Positions 1 through 6,694 of a stretch of 11,582 nt of DNA are shown here, piece by piece. The DNA is taken from NCBI GenBank assembly GCA_913052135.1, contig CAJXDY010000056.1, positions 1 to 11,582 on the forward strand. Reading direction: 5' to 3'. Source of the DNA: UBA8106 sp913052135 (GTDB lineage: Bacteria; Acidobacteriota; Vicinamibacteria; Vicinamibacterales; UBA823). Both the position numbers and the translations under genes were made by a program. The first letter of the stretch is position 1. Each line of letters opens with the position of its first letter. The notes under the pieces are model-generated. The model was not told where the DNA came from. It did no database searches and worked only from the letters and a program-made list of their open reading frames with translations.

Positions 1-1
1 C

Positions 2-115
2 TTGAAGGAGACGGTCACTTATGTGGAAGCCCAAAATACAAGGCGAAGCAAGACTCGCCAGCTAGGTAGTCTTCCACTTAGGAAGAAATTGATCCCATCC
101 TCTGAAGAGAGGTAG
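2..115 (+). CDS. Possible C-terminal end of an unidentified gene (partial)
   Basis: A frame open from the left edge runs 37 codons to a TAG at 113-115. It gives a basic tail (ending ...LPLRKKLIPSSEER) that could be the C-terminus of a gene starting outside the window. No family can be recognised. A second frame also reaches the edge and stops at 67-69, so an open frame of this length is not strong evidence. The only support is that the following gene starts 12 bp later on the same strand, which would suit an operon. Nothing was seen that proves translation. Confidence 0.22.
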   Translation: MKETVTYVEAQNTRRSKTRQLGSLPLRKKLIPSSEER

Positions 116-127
116 GCTGGGGCCGTC

Positions 128-592
128 ATGAAAAAAGCCTCGCAATGTCGCCATCCAGATTGTTGTGAGTTTGTGTCCGAATATGACTGGCACTGCGAAC
201 GTCACGCTACAGCGGAGGCAGCCAGCTACCGGATGAGTCATGTAACAAGAAAACAGATCGACGCCATTCTTCCGTTTCTCGAAAAGTTCGAGGAGGCCGG
301 ATTTTCTGAGGCGGTCGAGGATGATTACCATCAGATCCTTCACGCAAACAATTGGCATACAGTGGATTTCGACAACTGGCCCGCATGGCAGGATGTGGCT
401 TGGGAGTACGTGAACTCACCAGAAAAGATTAATTCAGCGGATGTCGTGACGATCAAAAAGTTATTTACGACTCATTGGCGTAAAGATCGCTTTGCCGAAG
501 GGCATCTGGCCGCCATGTTCGAGAACGGGCACATCGTGGCATTGCTGCGGCGACTGAAAGAAATTCGGGAGACAAATCCCGATTATCGTTGA
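128..592 (+). CDS. DUF6508-like protein with a Cys/His-rich N-terminus
   Basis: This 154-residue soluble protein has no signal peptide or membrane helix, so it is probably cytoplasmic. Its C-terminal half matches what I recall of DUF6508, a family of unknown function: residues 121-143 carry the hallmark pattern RFxxGHxxxMxExGxIxxLLRRL. Aromatic residues before it (NWHTVDFDNWPAW, 75-87) are also typical. The first 26 residues are unusual: Cys7, His8, Cys12, Cys13, Cys23 and His26 look like a small metal-binding knuckle not usual for the family. The ATG at 128 follows a TAG 13 bp upstream in the same frame. A weak purine-rich site (GAGAGG, 107-112) lies about 15 bp ahead. Met36 at 233 is an alternative start that would drop the Cys cluster, but it has no better binding site. 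The gene converges on the aminotransferase and shares its terminator. Family call fairly sure, function unknown. Confidence 0.72.
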   Translation: MKKASQCRHPDCCEFVSEYDWHCERHATAEAASYRMSHVTRKQIDAILPFLEKFEEAGFSEAVEDDYHQILHANNWHTVDFDNWPAWQDVAWEYVNSPEKINSADVVTIKKLFTTHWRKDRFAEGHLAAMFENGHIVALLRRLKEIRETNPDYR

Positions 593-608
593 AAGTCTCT
601 AGAAAAAC

Positions 609-644
609 AAAAGGCCTCGCCTTGAAAACAAGACGAGACCTTTT
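609..644. terminator. Bidirectional intrinsic terminator
   Basis: A 16-bp stem (609-624 with 629-644) encloses an AAAA/TTTT tetraloop and lies between two convergent genes. On the + strand two C-A mismatches interrupt the stem and the tail is TTTTTT. Read on the - strand the same positions become G-U pairs, so the stem is uninterrupted, and the tail is TTTTGTTTTT. It should therefore work in both directions, with the better hairpin for the aminotransferase transcript. Confidence 0.9.
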
Positions 645-663
645 TTCTGATACCGAATGACGC

Positions 664-1809
664 TTATGTTTCCAGCACTCTCTTGAAAACCTCCATCGCC
701 TGTTCCATGTTTTCCATGGTACCGAGCGAGATCCGGGCGTGCGTGTTTTCCATCGGAGGGAAATCACGTCCGACCCTGATACCGTGTGTCCGGCACGCGT
801 CTCTGAACTCTGACGCCGGACGATCGATATTGACAAACACAAAGTTTGTTTGCGATGCAGGGGCGTCGAATCCCATCGCTTCGAATTGCGAAAGCGTCCA
901 GTCGCGGATCCGTTTGTTTTCCTGACGTTCCCACTCCATGTGAGCGGTATCCTCGATGGCTGCAATCCCGGCGACAGCTTGGAGTTCGTTAATGCTACCC
1001 AGGCCCCAAGCTTGACGGAGTTTAGTGAGCGTTTCAGGCTGTCCAATTCCGTAACCCATGCGCATTCCAGCCATGCCGAAGGCTTTTGAAAATGTTCGAG
1101 TCATGAACACGTCAGGGTACTCAAGTGAAATCTGGTCGCCAGACCCAATACCCGACGCTGTTGAGTAATGAATGTACGCTTCGTCAATGAGAATAGCTGT
1201 GTCTGGGGAACGTTGCTTGATCGCCCGGACTGCCGCTTCAATTTCTGCGAGTGTATGGATCGTTGAAGTCGGGTTATTGGGGTTGCAGAGAAAGACCAAA
1301 CCAGCGCCTACTGACACGTCGACCATTGCGTCGATGTCGAGATAGAGATCAGGTCTGACCGGAATAGATCGTTCAGCGCCGCGCATGTAGGAGGGATCCC
1401 CCGAAACGAGCGGACGTGTATCCGTTACGTAAGCGCGCTGCGCTGCCTGTAAAATAGCTCCCGACCCGGTCGCCGTAATCACGTTCTCAGGTTCAACGTT
1501 GTGGGCTTTTGCGAGAGCGGCGCTAAATGCACCCCTACTCAGTACGGGGTACCCGTAACCAAGTTCGATTGAGGGATGTTGTTTTAAGACTTCTATGACT
1601 TTGGGGCTGGGTCCTCGGAGATTCTCATTGCTACTTAGTTTAATGTCAGTGGAACCAGTTGAAGCCTGAAGAGCGCTCTCGAGCGCTAAATCCTCATATC
1701 CAAGTGCAGTTAATTCTTCGTGTCCATGTCCAATGATGAAGGAAGCTGAAGCAAGTCCGGCAGTACCTCTACCGAGTTGCTGGACAAATGCACGACGTGA
1801 AAGTGCCAT
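664..1809 (-). CDS. Tat-exported HisC-like pyridoxal-phosphate aminotransferase
   Basis: This is a 381-residue class I/II (fold type I) aminotransferase, closest in motifs to histidinol-phosphate aminotransferase. Visible motifs are SSNEN (59-63), TGSGAIL (114-120) for PLP phosphate, CNPNNP (175-180), DEAY (209-212, Asp to the PLP nitrogen), SKAFGMAGMR (241-250) with the Schiff-base Lys242 and Arg250, and RISLGT (359-364) with the carboxylate-binding Arg359. The N-terminus (SRRAFVQQLG at 4-13, then a mild hydrophobic run to about 27) is a twin-arginine signal, so the folded PLP enzyme is predicted to be exported. That argues against a normal role in histidine synthesis, so hisC is not assigned; the real substrate is unknown. 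The start is firm: AGGAGG (1815-1820) sits 5 bp before the ATG. It is a single-gene unit ending at the terminator at 609-644. Confidence 0.9.
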   Translation of the reverse strand: MALSRRAFVQQLGRGTAGLASASFIIGHGHEELTALGYEDLALESALQASTGSTDIKLSSNENLRGPSPKVIEVLKQHPSIELGYGYPVLSRGAFSAALAKAHNVEPENVITATGSGAILQAAQRAYVTDTRPLVSGDPSYMRGAERSIPVRPDLYLDIDAMVDVSVGAGLVFLCNPNNPTSTIHTLAEIEAAVRAIKQRSPDTAILIDEAYIHYSTASGIGSGDQISLEYPDVFMTRTFSKAFGMAGMRMGYGIGQPETLTKLRQAWGLGSINELQAVAGIAAIEDTAHMEWERQENKRIRDWTLSQFEAMGFDAPASQTNFVFVNIDRPASEFRDACRTHGIRVGRDFPPMENTHARISLGTMENMEQAMEVFKRVLET

Positions 1810-1831
1810 ATGGTCCTCCTAGAACCTACGT

Positions 1832-1848
1832 ATCGTGGATGTCACGAT
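1832..1848. promoter_or_regulatory. Short inverted repeat upstream of the aminotransferase
   Basis: The perfect inverted repeat ATCGTG-N5-CACGAT lies 22 bp upstream of the aminotransferase start codon, just before its Shine-Dalgarno site. It could be an operator or a small hairpin in the leader. No regulator gene lies in the window and one such repeat can arise by chance, so this is only a candidate. The rest of the 1810-1979 gap shows no convincing -35/-10 pair and no terminator for the upstream gene. Confidence 0.22.
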
Positions 1849-1979
1849 TACTAGTGTTTCTTCAACGAATGCCCAGATGTGGGCCCTATCTTTAAAAGTC
1901 CTCGATCACAGAGATACCACAGTAATCTTCCAAAGAACTTCGGTCAAGTGTCATCTCGTGCATGAGACTTTCAGGTGTA

Positions 1980-2777
1980 TTAGTTCTCAGGATTACGCCA
2001 CGGTGGACTAAATGGTTTGATCCGACCCTCCCACAGGGATCGGTTGTTCTCCTGGCAGACATATTCCATTAGTTCCCCTTGGAATGGGGTAAAAATTCGC
2101 TCATTGGTCCAAGGTCTCGTGTACGTTTTCGGATCATCGATTGTTACTGTGAAATGGATATTGCCATTTTCGAGTAAATCAAAGGTCTGCACCAGATGTA
2201 ATTCATTGCTATGCGGATGTCCTCTTGTGTCGAGTCTGGTGTAGCCATTGAATCCAGTTGTCTCAATGATTAGGGTATCGTCTTCCCAGCGACCGAGGGA
2301 GTGTCCATACCAGGCAGGTTCTTGATAGTCCGGTAGTCCGCGTCCATCGAGAGGTACGACATGAAACCAATATCCGATTTCATATAGGAAGGACATGTGG
2401 GTCTCATTTTGCATGATCCGCATAGGAAACGGTCCGCTGATAGATCGAGACAGACCGAACGGCATACAGTTTGCCGTGTAGTCTCCGTCTCGCGGGTCGT
2501 AATTTGTCCAATTCTCTAGACCCCATGGTGTATACGGGAGTTCCGCAGGCCCTTCATGTCCAGGTCGAACCTGAGTCACATCCGGCACGTACGGCCGTGC
2601 CCAGATGCCGTTAAAGTCAGGTTTGCCATTTGAAAGGCGTGGAATGGTATTCGACGGTAACGAGGGATCATTTAAAGCCGTTAGTTGAGAGCTGCCGAGC
2701 AACGCCACATTAAAATTTTGAGTGAGCAACCCAATAGCAAGACTAGCAATCAGAACGAAAACCACGCGCATACTCAT
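1980..2777 (-). CDS. Exported hypothetical protein of the DUF6152-neighbour type
   Basis: This 265-residue protein has an N-terminal signal or anchor (hydrophobic residues 5-18) and is probably periplasmic. The mature part begins with the pattern PRLSNGKPDFNGIWARP (46-62). It continues with CMPFG (104-108), a lipocalin-like strand region, and GRWEDDTLIIETTGFN (162-177), RGHPHSNELH (185-194) and TIDDPKTYTRPW (212-223). I know these blocks from a large uncharacterised family, expanded in Acidobacteriota and some Proteobacteria, whose genes often sit beside DUF6152 genes, as here. No catalytic residues can be assigned. Cys104 and Cys241 might form a disulfide. The start is set by GGAGG (2786-2790), 8 bp before the ATG at 2777; Met3 would lie 14 bp away. 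It is divergent from the DUF6152 gene, and no terminator was seen downstream. Confidence 0.82.
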   Translation of the reverse strand: MSMRVVFVLIASLAIGLLTQNFNVALLGSSQLTALNDPSLPSNTIPRLSNGKPDFNGIWARPYVPDVTQVRPGHEGPAELPYTPWGLENWTNYDPRDGDYTANCMPFGLSRSISGPFPMRIMQNETHMSFLYEIGYWFHVVPLDGRGLPDYQEPAWYGHSLGRWEDDTLIIETTGFNGYTRLDTRGHPHSNELHLVQTFDLLENGNIHFTVTIDDPKTYTRPWTNERIFTPFQGELMEYVCQENNRSLWEGRIKPFSPPWRNPEN

Positions 2778-2971
2778 AAGGTGCGCCTCCTTGCGCGATT
2801 CAACCTTTAAATCTCGATATGACGTTGACCATCAGCTGGTTGCATGTGCATTGTAGTCTACACCCGTCAGGGTTTTATTTGGACACTTGCGTTCTAGTCA
2901 GCGCGATGAGAAAATGCCTTTCGTGTAGGAGATTGGTGTAATTTCCTAAGCTTAGTTGGCCGGAGGTAACA
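2778..2971. promoter_or_regulatory. Divergent promoter region
   Basis: These 194 bp separate two divergent genes and must hold both of their promoters and leaders. Both ends carry strong Shine-Dalgarno sites (GGAGG at 2786-2790 on the - strand and at 2962-2966 on the + strand). I could not pick out a confident -35/-10 pair for either direction. A 4-bp hairpin followed by TTTTATTT near 2865-2880 is too weak to call. The region call rests on gene orientation alone. Confidence 0.5.
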
Positions 2972-3373
2972 ATGAGCAGTACACGGACTATTTGTTTAGC
3001 GGGGCTTGGCTTACTTCTCCTGTGCGTACCGGTTGTGGGACACCATTCTTTTGCTGCAGAATTTGACAGAAATTCTCCTGTAGATGTAACCGGTGCAGTT
3101 ACAAAGATAGAGTGGTTCAATCCTCATGTCTGGTTCTTTATGGACAGCACGGATGACGCGGGCGAGGTGACGAGTTGGGCGATGGAGATGGGGAGTCCCA
3201 ATCAACTGGTGCGGGCCGGCTGGACACGGCAAACTATGAGTATTGGTGACGTCGTCAATGTAGAGGGTAGTCGTGCTTATGACACGAGTAATAATGCAAG
3301 TGCCCGCGTGGTAACACTGGCTGCTACCGGCGAGCGATTATTCGCAGCCTCCAGTCAGGGTCGTACGCCGTAA
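2972..3373 (+). CDS. DUF6152 family exported protein
   Basis: This 133-residue protein has a classic Sec signal peptide (hydrophobic residues 7-22, cleavage near the Gly23/His24 boundary), giving a mature periplasmic protein of about 110 residues. It shows the full signature of DUF6152: HHSFAAEFD (24-32) directly after the signal, the VTGAVTKIEWFNPHVWFFMD block (39-58), then WAMEMGSPNQLVRAGW (69-84) and a GDVVNVEGSRA strand (92-102). The family is predicted to be a small beta-barrel and has no established function. The two His residues at the mature N-terminus invite a metal-binding guess, which is speculation. The start is firm, with GGAGG 5 bp before the ATG. It is divergent from the 265-residue partner and ends at the terminator at 3396-3426. 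Confidence 0.92.
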   Translation: MSSTRTICLAGLGLLLLCVPVVGHHSFAAEFDRNSPVDVTGAVTKIEWFNPHVWFFMDSTDDAGEVTSWAMEMGSPNQLVRAGWTRQTMSIGDVVNVEGSRAYDTSNNASARVVTLAATGERLFAASSQGRTP

Positions 3374-3395
3374 ATCTAACCGCGTACACAAAAAA

Positions 3396-3426
3396 CGTCG
3401 GGGCTCTCAGATGGAGAACCCCGACG
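3396..3426. terminator. Strong bidirectional intrinsic terminator
   Basis: A GC-rich 13-bp stem (CGTCGGGG... at 3396-3408 with ...CCCCGACG at 3414-3426) with a 5-nt loop lies between the convergent DUF6152 and sulfite oxidase genes. On the + strand there is one C-A mismatch and the tail is TTTATTTT. On the - strand the mismatch becomes a G-U pair and the tail is TTTTTTGTG. It ends both transcripts and marks the end of the long minus-strand gene array. Confidence 0.95.
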
Positions 3427-3451
3427 CTTTATTTTCTAGTTTCACCAACCG

Positions 3452-4618
3452 CTACGCGATTAGTACCTTCCGTGGAAACTGTCCGTTATGCTCAAGGAAG
3501 GTTTTCTTGGTTTCTTGTTCGGCTTCGGTTGGTTGTACCTCTCCATTACGGTCTGTCGCACGCGACACAATTGTGTGCTCTCCTGCCGTTGCGTCATTCC
3601 AGTCATATGTAAAAAATTTCCAAGAGTACTTGGAGTTTGTCGCCGGGTCCAAAGCTGCCGGCTGCCACGTGCCATCATCTATTTTCACTTCGACAGACTG
3701 AAGCGATGTTCCATCATGCAGTACGACTCCGAAGACCTTGTGCCGATTACCGTCGTGACTGACACGGGCAATGAAGGATTTCAGGCGCATACGAGTGATT
3801 GCAGTTTCTTTCCATTTCATCTCGCCATTCACCATAACCCCTCTTAAGGTGCGATATTGACGAGCTTGGTGTTTGCCAAGATATTGGTCTTCTTGAACAT
3901 GGATTTCAGAGAGCCACTTCACTTGCGCCATCCCATACCAGCCAGGAACAAGTAGTCGGAGCGGAGAGCCTTGATGACGAGTGAGAGGTTCTCCGTTCAG
4001 TGCGTAGACCAGCAGTGGTTCTGATGACAGCGCCTTCTCTCGAGAGAGGCTGCGGCCATACTGCTGATCAACCGGAAATGTAGTTCCTCGGAAGGGAACT
4101 TCTTCTTCAGCTCGGTCCGCTCCAAAAAAGACGAATTCTCTTGCCGAGGAAGATACGCCAGCTTTGTCCAATACGGTTCGCAGTGGGACACCGGTCCAGC
4201 TTCCGTTGCCACAGAGTCCATTGGTAGGGCCACGGTTACCAGAACATTCGAATCCGAAGGTAAGTTCCCGACTGGGCATTGCACGGAGATCGTCAAGAGA
4301 CAAGGAGAGATTCTGACTAACAAGTCCTGAAACATGAAGACGGTAAGTGGCTCCGTCGACTACTGGGTGTCCGTAATGTTGTGTCGTCGCCCATTGATCT
4401 GCAGGAGGGTAGATGACGCCATCAATATTCCGAATATCAATAGTGCGACGTTCAGGTCCTCGAACCAGACGCATATTTTCTGGAAGGTCGAGGAATGGGA
4501 CTAAAGTTTCGTTTTGCGCCAAGGCTGGCAGAACCCATTCAGGAATCCCAAAAGCTCCTAAACCTGCCAATGCAAGGCTACTCTTCAGCATGTCGCGACG
4601 TGTACTTGATGTGGTCAT
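3452..4618 (-). CDS. Tat-exported molybdopterin sulfite oxidase family protein
   Basis: This 388-residue periplasmic enzyme belongs to the sulfite oxidase family, which oxidises sulfite to sulfate at a molybdenum cofactor. It opens with a Tat signal (STRRDMLKSSL at 5-15, hydrophobic run to 33, likely cleavage after PALA, 31-34). The oxidoreductase molybdopterin-binding domain spans about 85-245. It has FGFECSGNRG (121-130), whose Cys125 is the expected Mo ligand, then GSWTGVPL (139-146) and NGEPLTRHQGSPLRLLVPGW (208-227). The Mo-co dimerisation domain (immunoglobulin-like) follows at about 265-380. A TTG codon 18 bp further upstream is in frame, but AAGGA 6 bp before this ATG decides the start. 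No cytochrome c subunit (SorB/SoxD type) is adjacent, so its electron acceptor is not visible here. A related reductase or a different substrate cannot be excluded. It is the last gene of the minus-strand array. Confidence 0.9.
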   Translation of the reverse strand: MTTSSTRRDMLKSSLALAGLGAFGIPEWVLPALAQNETLVPFLDLPENMRLVRGPERRTIDIRNIDGVIYPPADQWATTQHYGHPVVDGATYRLHVSGLVSQNLSLSLDDLRAMPSRELTFGFECSGNRGPTNGLCGNGSWTGVPLRTVLDKAGVSSSAREFVFFGADRAEEEVPFRGTTFPVDQQYGRSLSREKALSSEPLLVYALNGEPLTRHQGSPLRLLVPGWYGMAQVKWLSEIHVQEDQYLGKHQARQYRTLRGVMVNGEMKWKETAITRMRLKSFIARVSHDGNRHKVFGVVLHDGTSLQSVEVKIDDGTWQPAALDPATNSKYSWKFFTYDWNDATAGEHTIVSRATDRNGEVQPTEAEQETKKTFLEHNGQFPRKVLIA

Positions 4619-4624
4619 CTTTGG

Positions 4625-4629
4625 TCCTT
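4625..4629 (-). promoter_or_regulatory. Ribosome binding site deciding the sulfite oxidase start
   Basis: AAGGA on the - strand lies 6 bp before the ATG at 4618. It favours that start over the in-frame TTG at 4636, which would place this site inside the coding region. Confidence 0.65.
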
Positions 4630-4732
4630 TCCCCAACCAAAAGTAGTTTGAAATTATAGCCGAATGCCTTTGTGGTTCAGCTGTATGAATTCAATTTCTG
4701 AAACATAAGTTATTGTTGCCACTACTCTCACG

Positions 4733-6649
4733 TTAGGGTTGTTCTCCCGCGAGTTCCGTGAGTGTATTTGCGAGTGAACGGAGGCGTGAGGCACCTGCTG
4801 GCAATAAATTGGCATCATTGTCTAATTCGATTGCCAGTTCCTGAAGCTCATCCACCGCTGCAGCGTCGCTACCCAAGCGATTCAGTGCATCGCGAACGGA
4901 TGTGGCGTGCGCAGGGCGAATTGCATTCCGTCGCGATAATTGATCGACGTAGGATAGCGCGACTGCAGGCGTCGGAGACCACTCGAAGAGGTTCTGATTT
5001 TGAGGGTTAAACTCTCCGAGTTCCACTTGGGTTGCGGCATCGATTTCGTTCTGTGATAAGTGCTGGCTTGGAGTTAATTCGAGCACATCAACACCACGTT
5101 GAATCGCCGTACCGTAAATATAGCCATTGTACCAATAGCTTGACCAGTATCCACCCATGACCGGATTTTCAGCGTTGAGTGGGCCTCGATCGAAGAACGC
5201 AATTTCGACCGGATGCGCTGAGTCAGTGAAGTCGAATATTGAGATGCCGCCTTGATACCAGGACTGCACCATAATGTCGCGACCCGGCACAGGGATTAGG
5301 GAGCCATTATGCGCTACACAATTCTCCAGTTCGGTTTGGGGAGCAGGTAGTTTGTAATAGCTCTTAAAGATCAGCTTTCGATCGACGATATCGAAGATTG
5401 CATTGGCACCCCAGCTCGGCAAATCAGTCGCGAGGCATCGCGGTCGTCCACCACCACCCCATTCGTCTGTAAAAACGATCTTCGTCCCGGCGTTATTGAA
5501 GGTCGCGGAATGCCAATAGGCAAAACTTGGATCGACGACTTCGTCGAGACGTTCTGGATTCACTGGATCTGAGATATCCAAAAGCATTCCGTTTCCAGCG
5601 CAGGCACCTGCGGCGAGACCAAGTTCTGAGAAGACCGTGATGTCGTGACATTGTGTGGTCATTCTGGAATTCTGAGTTCCCTCACCGTGGTCACCGCCTT
5701 GCCAGAGTCCGGCCAAGGAGCCGGTTTCTGGATCGGCAAAGATGCGCGGTCTATTCACGATGCGTGCTGTTTCGGGCGCGGCCAAGGGCACTTGGATAAC
5801 GTCGATACTAAAGAGGGCGGTGGTCGGAAAGTCGTTCGGATCCTGCCCTTCGTCGAAATCTACATCAACACAACCGTCAAGCTCGTCGCCTGATCGTACA
5901 GAGCCCGTGCCTGATCCATAGATATACAGGTTGTCTGGATCGTTGGGATCCGGGACGACGGTATGTGTATGCGATCCACGGCAAGTTTGCACTGCTGCCA
6001 ATTGTTGCGGATTTCGGATATCGCTAATATCGAAGATGCGAACACCTCGGAACCGTTCATCGCTAATCGGTTCTTCGACACCTTCCAAGCCGCAGTCGAC
6101 TCGGCCCCGAGTCTGCTCGACGGACATAAACAGCAGATCGCCGTGCACTGAGAGATCACCCTGTCCTCCTGGACACACAATGGAGACTAGAAGTTCTAGC
6201 TCTTGCGGATCTTCCAGGCTGTAGGTATTGAAGCCGTGATAGTTTCCCACGAACATATGGGTATCACTGAACGCTATGTCTGAATTATTAAAGCCCATAC
6301 TGCGCGGGCGTTCGGGAGGTGTCGGTTCGGCCGTCTCCTCTGCTTCAGACACTTCAGCCTCGTCGTCTACTTCTGGTTCTGGAGGTGTTCGTGGTCGAGA
6401 TATTCGCCCTCCTGGAGCCTCAGGATCATAGAAGCCTTCAGGCTTCGGCAGATTGACAACTAGATTCATGTTGAGAGCTGCTTCACCAGCGTCACGGAAT
6501 CCACCGGCCAACCCGATACGAGGATCGGGCTCTTGATCTTGTGCCAAGCCTGGTGTCGCCACAAACAAGATGGCTAACAAGCCTAGGACCAACGGATGCT
6601 TCATTCGATCATGGTTGTTAGATGGCGAGGTAATCATATTAGCTGTCAT
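4733..6649 (-). CDS. Secreted LVIVD-repeat (beta-propeller-like) protein
   Basis: This protein of about 638 residues has a Sec signal peptide (hydrophobic 20-33, likely cleavage after GLA, 34-36). A proline- and acid-rich linker (about 85-117) follows. Then come repeated blades with the LVIVD-type pattern: VRIFDISDIRNPQQL, GMLLDISDPVNPERL and ISIFDFTDSAHPVEI, each an aromatic/hydrophobic strand followed by D-[IF]-[ST]-D and a NP/HP turn. LVIVD repeats are thought to form extracellular beta-propellers; no enzymatic role is established. Between blades are His-rich stretches (GSHTHTVV, GGDHGEGT, CHDITV) that could bind metal. The C-terminal 100 residues are helical and hydrophilic. The frame is open to an ATG at 6682, but GAGG 6 bp before the ATG at 6649 supports the start chosen. 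An ATG at 6604, directly before the signal peptide, has no binding site. It lies 45 bp after the DUF305 gene, probably in the same transcript. Confidence 0.85.
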   Translation of the reverse strand: MTANMITSPSNNHDRMKHPLVLGLLAILFVATPGLAQDQEPDPRIGLAGGFRDAGEAALNMNLVVNLPKPEGFYDPEAPGGRISRPRTPPEPEVDDEAEVSEAEETAEPTPPERPRSMGFNNSDIAFSDTHMFVGNYHGFNTYSLEDPQELELLVSIVCPGGQGDLSVHGDLLFMSVEQTRGRVDCGLEGVEEPISDERFRGVRIFDISDIRNPQQLAAVQTCRGSHTHTVVPDPNDPDNLYIYGSGTGSVRSGDELDGCVDVDFDEGQDPNDFPTTALFSIDVIQVPLAAPETARIVNRPRIFADPETGSLAGLWQGGDHGEGTQNSRMTTQCHDITVFSELGLAAGACAGNGMLLDISDPVNPERLDEVVDPSFAYWHSATFNNAGTKIVFTDEWGGGGRPRCLATDLPSWGANAIFDIVDRKLIFKSYYKLPAPQTELENCVAHNGSLIPVPGRDIMVQSWYQGGISIFDFTDSAHPVEIAFFDRGPLNAENPVMGGYWSSYWYNGYIYGTAIQRGVDVLELTPSQHLSQNEIDAATQVELGEFNPQNQNLFEWSPTPAVALSYVDQLSRRNAIRPAHATSVRDALNRLGSDAAAVDELQELAIELDNDANLLPAGASRLRSLANTLTELAGEQP

Positions 6650-6655
6650 AAAGGG

Positions 6656-6659
6656 CCTC
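6656..6659 (-). promoter_or_regulatory. Ribosome binding site deciding the LVIVD protein start
   Basis: GAGG on the - strand lies 6 bp before the ATG at 6649. The other in-frame ATGs (6682, 6661, 6637, 6604) have no comparable site. Confidence 0.5.
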
Positions 6660-6694
6660 ATCGGTTTCGATAATCGATCCATTCATTACAAATA

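Noticed and set aside
21..65. A 14-codon open frame with a Shine-Dalgarno-like AGGAG (6-10) before ATG at 21
   Set aside because: It is very short, has no recognisable product and overlaps another possible open frame at the window edge. The spacing of 10 bp is also long.
465..1046. A 193-codon minus-strand open frame across the DUF6508 gene end, the terminator and the aminotransferase gene
   Set aside because: It runs through a strong terminator and overlaps two genes with clear family motifs. Its product is rich in Arg and Ser with no motif, typical of a shadow frame.
664..1809. Assignment as hisC in a histidine pathway
   Set aside because: The Tat signal and the absence of any his gene nearby make a cytoplasmic histidine role unlikely.
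4619..4636. TTG start extending the sulfite oxidase by six residues
   Set aside because: The ATG at 4618 has a properly placed AAGGA, which would be coding sequence under the TTG start.
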